11,748 bases of DNA from an uncultured Collinsella sp. (GTDB lineage Bacteria; Actinomycetota; Coriobacteriia; Coriobacteriales; Coriobacteriaceae): NCBI GenBank assembly GCA_900544425.1, contig UQUX01000051.1:1-11748 (forward strand). Reading direction: 5' to 3'. Under the pieces are notes generated by a model. That model saw only the letters and a list, made by a program, of their open reading frames with translations, was not told the origin of the DNA and did no database searches. Position numbers and translations under genes: made by a program. Below are positions 5,612-11,748 of this stretch, piece by piece; the stretch's first letter is position 1, and each line of letters starts with the position of its first letter.

Positions 5612-6991
5612 GTGAGCGCGAGTGCGTGGTGGAAGCGCACGACGGCAAAGCTCGGCATGGGCGCGGACTCGGGTAATCCGGGGCGCGCTGATGCTGCCAG
5701 TGCAATGGGACGTCGCCTGCGTCGTAAGTTCATCCTGGTTGCCATGGGTGCCGTGACCGCCGTGCTTACGCTTATCATCGCCGGCATCAATATCGTCAAC
5801 TACTCGCATGTCTGCAAGATGGCCGACGCTCGTCTGGACTATATCTTGGCGGGCAAGGACGGCATCGATTGGACGGATGAGCCCAAGACCGATCTCGGCG
5901 AGGATGTGGGCGCCGGTAAGACCGCTGCCGGTGACAGGGTGGTCATGCGCACCGGGCACTTCGAAGGTATGACGGCGGAGTCTCCCTTCGACACGCGCTA
6001 CTTTACGGTGTCGATTGCCGGTGGGCAGGTGACCGATGTCAACACGGCCCGCATTGCCGCGGTGGGTGCCAAGCGTGCTGCACGCATCGCTGCAGGACTA
6101 TATTCCAAGGGTTGGACCTCGGGCTTTTCTGGTAACTACCGCTATACGGTTACGGTTCAGGGCGACGAGACCACCTATGTGTTTGTGGACTGCTCGCGCG
6201 AGCTTGCAAGCTTTCATTCGTTTTTGAGCGCGAGCGTGGCGATTAGTTGCATTGGCTGGCTGGCGGTGTTGGCAATTGTGGCGGGTGCCTCGGGCGCGGT
6301 GATTCGGCCGATGGTCGAGAGCTACAGCAAGCAAAAGCGCTTTATTACCGATGCAAGCCACGAGATCAAGACGCCGCTGGCCGTGATTGATGCCGCCAAT
6401 GAGGTGCAAGAGATCGAGAGCGGCGAGAGCGAGTGGACGCAGAGCATTCACGAACAGGTTGCACGGTTGACGGCGCTCACGGAGCGTCTGGTGTTTTTGG
6501 CTCGCATGGACGAGGGTTCGGCGGGCTTTACCATGATATCGATCGATCTTTCGGAGGCAGTGGACAAGGCGGCGTCGCCGTTTGAGTCGGTGGCGGTTTC
6601 GCGTGGCAAGCGTCTGTCGACGTCGATTGCGAGTGGCGTGCGGGCCCATGCCGATGCTGCAGCGGTGGCGCAGGTGGTTGAGCTGCTGCTGGATAACGCC
6701 ACGCGCTATGCGAGTGAGGGCAGTGTAATTGAGTTGAGTCTGCGTGCCGTCTCACGCGGTGCAGGCAAAGGTTCGGCCGAGCTTGTCGTTTCGAACGCCG
6801 TGGACGAGCTGCCCGAAGGCGACCTAGATCGATTGTTCGACCGCTTCTATCGTGCGGACGTGTCGCGCAGCTCCAAGACGGGCGGCTCGGGCGTGGGCCT
6901 ATCCGTGGTGCGTGCCATCGCCGAAGCCCATGGTGGGAGCGCTTCTGTCTGCGGCCACGGCAACCAGATCACCTTCACCGTCCGCCTCTAA
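5612..6991 (+). CDS. Membrane sensor histidine kinase
   Basis: 459-residue sensor kinase cognate to the preceding regulator. An N-terminal cytoplasmic stretch (about 1-39) leads to a first membrane segment (about 40-62). An extracytoplasmic sensor of about 140 residues follows, then a second membrane segment (about 207-231). The H-box QKRFITDASHEIKTPLAVID has phospho-acceptor His250. The ATPase domain shows the N-box LLLDNATRYASEG (Asn362), the F-box LFDRFYRAD and the G2 box TGGSGVGLSVVRAIAEAHGG. The usual D/G1 motif is degenerate (VVSNAVDELPEGDL instead of a DxGxG pattern). Only about 12 residues separate the second membrane segment from the H-box region, so a full HAMP linker appears absent. 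The GTG start at 5612 has GAGGAGGG (5595-5602) nine bases upstream inside the regulator gene, which suggests translational coupling. The large sensor distinguishes it from BceS-type kinases. Confidence 0.93.
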   Translation: MSASAWWKRTTAKLGMGADSGNPGRADAASAMGRRLRRKFILVAMGAVTAVLTLIIAGINIVNYSHVCKMADARLDYILAGKDGIDWTDEPKTDLGEDVGAGKTAAGDRVVMRTGHFEGMTAESPFDTRYFTVSIAGGQVTDVNTARIAAVGAKRAARIAAGLYSKGWTSGFSGNYRYTVTVQGDETTYVFVDCSRELASFHSFLSASVAISCIGWLAVLAIVAGASGAVIRPMVESYSKQKRFITDASHEIKTPLAVIDAANEVQEIESGESEWTQSIHEQVARLTALTERLVFLARMDEGSAGFTMISIDLSEAVDKAASPFESVAVSRGKRLSTSIASGVRAHADAAAVAQVVELLLDNATRYASEGSVIELSLRAVSRGAGKGSAELVVSNAVDELPEGDLDRLFDRFYRADVSRSSKTGGSGVGLSVVRAIAEAHGGSASVCGHGNQITFTVRL

Positions 6992-7025
6992 AACCTGCCA
7001 AAATAAACCCGTCCCTTTTTAGTCG
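6990..7025 (-). repeat. Small palindromic repeat, copy 1 (inverted relative to 10548-10584)
   Basis: Starting at the histidine kinase stop codon, the sequence reads CCTGCCAAAATAAACC, then CGTCCCTTTTT. It matches the reverse complement of the element after the permease over about 29 bases with one difference. The distal arm here has decayed (AGTCGG instead of GGCAGG), so the hairpin is poor in this copy. The 55 bases between it and the ABC ATPase start hold no clear promoter; TAATAC (7038-7043) is only a faint -10. Confidence 0.75.
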
Positions 7026-7076
7026 GTGCGAAATGGGTAATACTAAAGAGTTATCCGACCAGATGGGAACCGATCG

Positions 7077-7771
<695 letters not shown>

Positions 7772-7778
<7 letters not shown>

Positions 7779-10549
7779 CGCCCATGGACCAGGACCGCCA
7801 AAACAGCCTACGCCGCGACGCACAGAACACGGAGCGCGAGCAGGATTTTACGACCTACCGCACTGCCCAAAGCTCAAACGATATGGTGCCGACGGTTTTT
7901 CGCCGTGGCATCTACCGCACAATCCGAGGCAGTCTTAAGCGCTTCTTGTCAATCGTCGTGATCACCGCGCTCGGCGTGAGCGTGATGTGCGGCCTTAAGG
8001 CGGGTTGCGAGGACCTGTGCGATTCGGTTGACGCCTACTTCGACCAGCAAAATGTCTATGACATTAACGTGCAGTCGACCTATGGCCTGACTGACGATGA
8101 TCTCGACGCCATCCAAGAGGTCGATGGCGTCGAAACGGCCGAGGGCATCTACACCGAGACCGCCTACACCGCCGTGGGCACAACGCGCGAGCGCGTGGTC
8201 GTGCAAAGTCTCTCCAAGGAGAATATCGATCAGCCAGTGCTCGTGAACGGCGATTTGCCCGAGAGCGCCGATGAGGTCGCGGTGACTTCGAAGTTCCTGA
8301 AGGCTTCGGGCAAAAAGCTCGGCGATACGGTGAGCTTTGCTGCCAACGATGCGAGCTCGTCGAACCAAAGCGCCAAGGATCAGTTTGCCGATGGCGATTA
8401 CACCATCACGGCCGAGGTTCTCGATCCCACTGATGTGAGCTCCGACTCGACGGTCAACGCCTTCCGTGCCGCCTCGGCGGCGGACTATAAGTTCTATGTG
8501 AGCGAGGACGCCGCGACATCTTCTTCCTACTCCGCGGTCCACGTGGTCGTCGAGGGAGCCAAGGATCTCAACTCATATTCGGATGCCTACGCGGCAAAGA
8601 TCAATGAGGTCAAGGGCAATATAGAGAAGATCCGCGAGGAGCGTGAGAAGGCGCGCGCTCAGGAGCTGACGGTCGACACGCCGACAAGCTTGGATGCGGC
8701 CGAGCGTCAGGCCGCCATGCTCTTTGGGATCGAGCAGGACAACATCAATCGCATGGCCGAGGGCAGCGACGAGCGTGCGCAGGCGCAAGCCGACCTGGAC
8801 CAGCGCCGTGCCGCCGCCGACCAACAGTTTGCCGACGCCCGCGCCGAGCTTTCCGACCTGGGCGAATGCACCTGGTACATCCAGGACCGCGGCAATATCG
8901 CAAGCTACTCGAGCGTGGAGAGCGATAGCTCGTCAATTGAAGCCATCGCCACGGTGTTCCCGTTCATCTTCTTTATCGTCGCCGTGCTCATCAGCCTTAC
9001 CACCGCCACGCGTATGGTCGAGGAGGAGCGCACGCTCATCGGCCTGTATAAGGCGCTCGGCTATTCGCGCGGACGCATCCTGTCCAAATACGTGGACTAT
9101 GCGCTGTGGGCTTGTCTGATCGGCGGCGTGCTCGGCAACATCATCGGATTTGTGGGCCTGCCGCTGTTCCTGTTTACGGTGTTCGACGACATGTACTCGC
9201 TGCCCCAGATGCTGCTTTCGTACGACATCGTGTCCTCGATCGTCTCGGTGGCGCTGTTTGCCGTGGGCGTGGTGGGCGCCACGATTATCGCCTGCCGCCA
9301 CGAGATGGCCGAGACTCCGGCCTCGCTCATGCGCCCCAAGGCCCCGCGCGCCGGCTCGCGTATCTTGCTCGAGCGCATCGGCTTTATCTGGCGCCGCATG
9401 GGCTTTTTGAACAAGGTGGCAGCACGTAACCTGTTTCGCTACAAAAAGCGCGCCTTTATGACCATCTTCGGTATCGCGGGTTGCACCGCGCTTGTGATCT
9501 GCGGTATGGGTATTCGCGACACGTCGGTCGCGCTTTCGCCCAAGCAGTATGGGCATATCACGCGCTATGACTTGCTGGCGGTTGCCAATCCCGACGATTT
9601 TTCGCAGACGTGCGCGGCATTGGATGAGCGCAGCGCGGCTAAGGATTCTAACGTGACGGTGTCTTCGACGCTGCCGATTATGACCGACAACGTCACCTTT
9701 ACATTTGGCGGCAAGAGCGAGACCGTGCAGCTGATCGTGGTGCCCGATGACCGCACGAACGACCTGGACGACTACGCGCGTCTCGAGGATGAGTCCAAAG
9801 AGCCACTGTCTTTGCGTGACGGAGACGTGTATCTGAGCAAGAGTTCACAGCTGGTTCTTGGGATTCAGCCGGGCGACACGGCGCAGGTCCAGGATTCGTC
9901 GCTCAACGTCGCCAAGGTCAAAGTCAGCGACATCTCGCTCAACTATTTGGGCAACACGCTCTATATGACGCAGGGCACCTATGAGCGCGCGTTCGGCCGA
10001 AGCGCGCGTCTTAACGGCATCTTTGTGCTGCTTAAGGGCTCGTCGGCCGACCAGATTGCGTTTAGCAAGAATCTTAAGAGTGACGGTTGGCTCACCATCT
10101 CGAGCACGGCCGAACATTGGCAGAACTACGAGGCGAACTTCACTATCATCAATTCCGTCGTGGTGCTCGTGACCTTTATGGCGGCGTGCCTGTCGTTTGT
10201 GGTGGTGTTTACGTTGTCCAACACGAATATCTCCGAGCGCGAGCGCGAGCTGGCGACCATCAAGGTGCTGGGCTTCCGCCGTGGCGAGGTACACCATTAC
10301 GTCAACAAGGAGACGTTGATCCTCACGGCGATTGGCACCGCACTGGGCGTGCCGCTGGGTGGCCTGCTTGCCGAGAGCTTTACGTACATCCTGCAGATGC
10401 CGTCGCTGTACTTTGACGTCGAAGTCGAGCCGCTGAGCTACGTGCTTGCCGTGGTGCTTTCCTTCGGCTTTACGTTTATCGTCAACCTCGCCACCAACCG
10501 TACCCTCAATAAGATCGACATGGTCGGCGCCCTCAAGAGCGCCGAGTAA
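7772..10549 (+). CDS. FtsX/MacB-family ABC transporter permease with two extracytoplasmic domains
   Basis: A 925-residue membrane permease, partner of the preceding ATPase. Predicted layout: a cytoplasmic N-tail (1-55), one membrane segment (about 57-77), and a large extracytoplasmic domain (about 80-388) ending in a charged helical/coiled-coil stretch (about 273-360). Three membrane segments follow (about 391-411, 444-470, 486-507), then one more (about 561-580). A second extracytoplasmic domain (about 585-788) precedes three last segments (about 791-815, 847-870, 887-908). FtsX-domain hallmarks are TRMVEEERTLIGLYKALGYS (413-432) and SERERELATIKVLGFRRGEV (821-840), the cytoplasmic coupling-helix regions. 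This 1+3+1+3 duplicated layout resembles LolC/E or MacB halves fused in one chain and differs from ten-segment BceB permeases. The start is GTG 7772 (7-base overlap with the ATPase) or ATG 7784. The substrate is unknown; lipid, peptide or cell-envelope roles are possible. Confidence 0.93.
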
Positions 10550-10588
10550 CCTGCCAAAAAGGGACAGGTTTATTTTGGCAGGTTTTAT
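10548..10588 (+). repeat. Small palindromic repeat, copy 2, intact hairpin after the permease
   Basis: A perfect 12-bp stem, AACCTGCCAAAA (10548-10559) with TTTTGGCAGGTT (10573-10584), has a 13-base loop AGGGACAGGTTTA. It begins within the permease stop codon and is followed by TTAT, so it may itself terminate transcription. The loop runs in the opposite direction to that of the copy at 6990-7025. Confidence 0.8.
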
Positions 10589-10639
10589 CGGGGCAAACGC
10601 CGGACAACCATTAGGTGGTCCGGCGTTTGCCCCGTTTTG
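10589..10639 (+). terminator. Strong intrinsic terminator of the ABC transporter operon
   Basis: A perfect 17-bp GC-rich stem (10589-10605 with 10618-10634, CGGGGCAAACGCCGGAC and its complement) has a 12-base loop and is followed by TTTTG (10635-10639). The T-run is on the plus strand only, so it serves the ABC operon. The convergent small gene ends only 27 bases further on and has no comparable terminator of its own. Confidence 0.88.
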
Positions 10640-10665
10640 CTGGGGATGTTTGTCGTTCGGTGCTC

Positions 10666-10986
10666 TTACTGGCCAATCCAGTGTTGCGCATAGCTCTTAA
10701 TGTCCTCGGTAAAACCGTCAAGGTCGTCGAGGGCGATCACGCTGTCGATAAGCAAATTGGCTATCTCGCGGTGCATTGTGCTGCGGCGAATGTCGTTTGC
10801 AATTACACCTGAGGACAGCTTGTCTCTATTGAGGCGCTCTTCTAGTGCCCAAAATCTACTGGACGCTTCACTGTCGCCGTTCAGCATCTCAACGTACTGG
10901 CCGATGAGCTTTTCCATATAACGTTCTTGCCATTGAGGAAGCATTTTCTTAAACAGCTTCCAGTCGCTTTCGGCTACGTCCCGCAT
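10666..10986 (-). CDS. Conserved small protein of unknown function (about 106 residues)
   Basis: The protein begins MRDVAESDWKLFKKMLPQWQ and continues ERYMEKLIGQYVEMLNGD, a charged, helix-rich, soluble sequence. It has no signal peptide or membrane segment, although relatives are sometimes mislabelled as transporters. The pattern (MRDV..DWKL, PxWQERYMEKL, RFWALEERL..DK, then DLDGFTEDIK near the end) resembles a small hypothetical family I recall from gut Coriobacteria and Clostridia. No function is known to me. I prefer ATG 10986 because GGAGG (plus-strand 10991-10995) sits four bases upstream. An upstream in-frame ATG at 11028 would add 14 residues through that ribosome-binding site. A possible -10 TAGAAT lies at 11027-11032 (minus), with no good -35. 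The gene looks lower in GC than its neighbours, which may suggest separate ancestry. Confidence 0.75.
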   Translation of the reverse strand: MRDVAESDWKLFKKMLPQWQERYMEKLIGQYVEMLNGDSEASSRFWALEERLNRDKLSSGVIANDIRRSTMHREIANLLIDSVIALDDLDGFTEDIKSYAQHWIGQ

Positions 10987-11114
10987 ATGTCCTCCGCTCG
11001 TCAAACGGGCTTTCCATTTGCCTTTCATTCTATTTGGTTTTCGCTCGCAAGCGTGGATGAGAGGCTCTCTTTAGCCTTCGAGATTGGGCTTGAATGGGCC
11101 GTATGCCACAAAAT
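10987..11114. other. Upstream spacer of the small gene
   Basis: This carries the ribosome-binding site and a weak candidate promoter of the minus-strand small gene. Otherwise it shows only minor hairpins (CGCT-CGCA-AGCG around 11043-11054, and GAGAG-G-CTCTC around 11061-11071). I see no reading frame with a plausible start and composition, and no RNA gene. Confidence 0.4.
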
Positions 11115-11254
11115 GGGCCTATCTACTACGTTTAATTGGATACCCTCAACCATGCCGGGAAAACGAAAAATAAAACCGCAGGTAGAAGGCCTGTCGCTTT
11201 TCGAAAAATGCGGTCATGGTTGGCCCCATCGAGTTAAACGTAGTAGATGGCTCC
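11115..11254. repeat. 140-bp palindromic element with perfect 15-bp arms
   Basis: ATCTACTACGTTTAA (11121-11135) is perfectly repeated in inverse at 11234-11248, and the stem extends outward to 11115/11254 with wobble pairs and one mismatch. Nested inside are CAACCATG (11147-11154) with CATGGTTG (11215-11222), CCGCA (11176-11180) with TGCGG (11209-11213), and the self-complementary TTTTCGAAAA (11198-11207). These stems nest in order and can form one long interrupted hairpin. I see no transposase and no coding frame. I suspect an interspersed Coriobacteria repeat but cannot verify this. Confidence 0.8.
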
Positions 11255-11315
11255 TTTTCGTGGCGGACCATCAAACGAACGCCGACGCTTGTGCTGTAGC
11301 CGCTCCGATCATTCG

Positions 11316-11386
11316 TAAGTTGCGGTGGAATAGTTCTTAGATTCAGCCATTTGCGGGCTAAGCAGGAACTATTTCACCGCAACTTA
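11316..11386. repeat. 71-bp palindromic element with 21-bp arms
   Basis: The 21-base arm TAAGTTGCGGTGGAATAGTTC (11316-11336) has its inverse at 11366-11386. Twenty of 21 positions are Watson-Crick complementary and the other is a G-T wobble. Inside, TTAG (11337-11340) pairs with CTAA (11358-11361), leaving a 17-base loop ATTCAGCCATTTGCGGG. It sits 61 bp from the preceding palindrome and differs from it in sequence. No T-run supports a terminator on either strand. Confidence 0.8.
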
Positions 11387-11446
11387 ATTTCAGACCAGGC
11401 ACCCGCAGCAAGAAGACGAATAGCCACGGCCTCCTTAGTTACCGCA

Positions 11447-11567
11447 GGAGGCCCCAGGGCTTACCTCCCAAATCTTTCCGCAGGACGGAAGGATCCCGCC
11501 GCGCGAAGCGCACGGCGGGATCCTGACATGTCCGAGGACGATTTGGGAGGTAAGCCCTGGGGTCTCC
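11447..11567 (-). repeat. 121-bp long-stem palindromic element, copy 2 (same family as 3716-3836)
   Basis: Two 28-bp arms (11447-11474 and 11540-11567) match in inverse at 27 of 28 positions, the exception being a G-T wobble. They enclose 65 bases. An inner perfect stem GGATCCCGCCG (11491-11501) pairs with CGGCGGGATCC (11513-11523), and a small hairpin TTCCG-CAGGA-CGGAA lies at 11476-11490. Read on the minus strand, the interarm starts GTCCTCGGACATGTCAGG and ends CTGCGGAAA, matching the element after asd. It begins 23 bases after the pfkA stop in gene direction. A wider stem joins 11415-11431 to 11583-11599 (16 of 17), taking in the last sense codons and stop codon of pfkA. Confidence 0.88.
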
Positions 11568-11590
11568 GATGAGAGCAGTTTCGGCCGAGG

Positions 11591-11748
11591 CTATTCGTCG
11601 CCGAAGCTGATGCCCAGCGCCTTGGCCTCGCTCACCAGATCACTCTGGGGGTCGACATACTTGAGCTTGCCGGCGACTTCCTCGAGCGGCATGTGGCACA
11701 TCTTGCCGTCACGCAGGGCGATCATGTAGCCAAACTCGCCGCGCAGGC
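11591..11748 (-). CDS. pfkA: 6-phosphofructokinase, C-terminal 52 residues (cut by window edge)
   Basis: The reading frame is open from the window edge to TAG at 11593-11591. It begins LRGEFGYMIALRDGKMCH, continues MPLEEVAGKLKYVDPQSD, then LVSEAKALGISFGDE. The G-x-M-x-A-L-R-D/x-G core, the MPLEEVAGKLK.VDP segment and the terminal SFGD match the C-terminal end of actinobacterial and mixed-type 6-phosphofructokinases, which phosphorylate fructose-6-phosphate in glycolysis. Catalytic and nucleotide-binding motifs lie outside, so ATP versus pyrophosphate use cannot be judged. It is on the same strand as the small gene at 10666-10986 but 604 bp upstream of it, with three palindromes between. The 121-bp element just after its stop probably affects its 3' end processing or termination (inference). 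Confidence 0.82.
   Translation of the reverse strand, partial: LRGEFGYMIALRDGKMCHMPLEEVAGKLKYVDPQSDLVSEAKALGISFGDE

Noticed and set aside
8933..9556. 207-codon minus-strand frame inside the permease gene
   Set aside because: It is antisense to the FtsX domain coding sequence; the His/Arg/Ala-rich translation is typical of shadow frames in GC-rich genes.
10927..11340. 137-codon plus-strand frame across the small gene's 5' end and the palindromes
   Set aside because: It overlaps the better-supported minus-strand gene and runs through inverted repeats; there is no ribosome-binding site or domain pattern.
11351..11572. 73-codon plus-strand frame through the 121-bp palindrome
   Set aside because: Its sequence is explained by the inverted repeat; the start lies inside another hairpin and no protein pattern is visible.
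11115..11599. CRISPR array or insertion sequence
   Set aside because: The repeats are inverted, not regularly spaced direct repeats, and there is no transposase or cas gene in the window.

Overview
The window looks like chromosomal DNA of a high-GC Gram-positive gut actinobacterium. The best guess is Coriobacteriia, most likely Collinsella or a close relative. The basis is strong G/C preference at third codon positions, frequent GTG starts, purine-rich ribosome-binding sites, and a small conserved protein (10666-10986, minus) of a type I recall from gut Coriobacteria. The taxonomic call is an inference from composition and protein style; nothing here is a taxonomic marker gene.

Left part (1-3703), aspartate-family amino acid synthesis: the first 337 codons of threonine synthase (thrC) lie on the minus strand. 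They diverge across a 103-bp intergenic region from aspartokinase (lysC), which is followed after a terminator by aspartate-semialdehyde dehydrogenase (asd). LysC and Asd make aspartate semialdehyde, the branch point for lysine, threonine and methionine, and ThrC finishes the threonine branch.

Next (3704-4955): a 445-bp gap holds a 121-bp long-stem palindrome just after asd and about 2.7 copies of a GC-rich 51/52-bp tandem repeat. Then comes a methylated-DNA-protein-cysteine methyltransferase (ogt/MGMT type) with two insertions, and a 228-bp control region with TAAG direct repeats.

Middle (4956-10549), a four-gene signalling and transport module: an OmpR-type response regulator and a membrane histidine kinase two bases apart, then an ABC ATPase overlapped by a 925-residue FtsX/MacB-type permease with 1+3+1+3 membrane topology. 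Inverted copies of a small palindrome lie after the kinase and after the permease, so they bracket the transporter pair. A strong intrinsic terminator follows.

Right part (10635-11748): a small lower-GC minus-strand gene of unknown function, then a 604-bp gap largely filled by three different long palindromes, then the C-terminal 52 codons of 6-phosphofructokinase on the minus strand.

The most notable observation is that the palindrome after asd (3716-3836) and the one after pfkA (11447-11567, opposite strand) appear to be the same family. Each is exactly 28 + 65 + 28 = 121 bp. Their arms differ between copies, yet each stays almost perfectly self-complementary. They also share unpaired core motifs (GTCCTCG, CATGT, CTGCGGA) and the same position and orientation just downstream of a stop codon. 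This compensatory pattern suggests selection on a folded structure (structured RNA, terminator-like element or mobile palindrome). I cannot match it to a named family.
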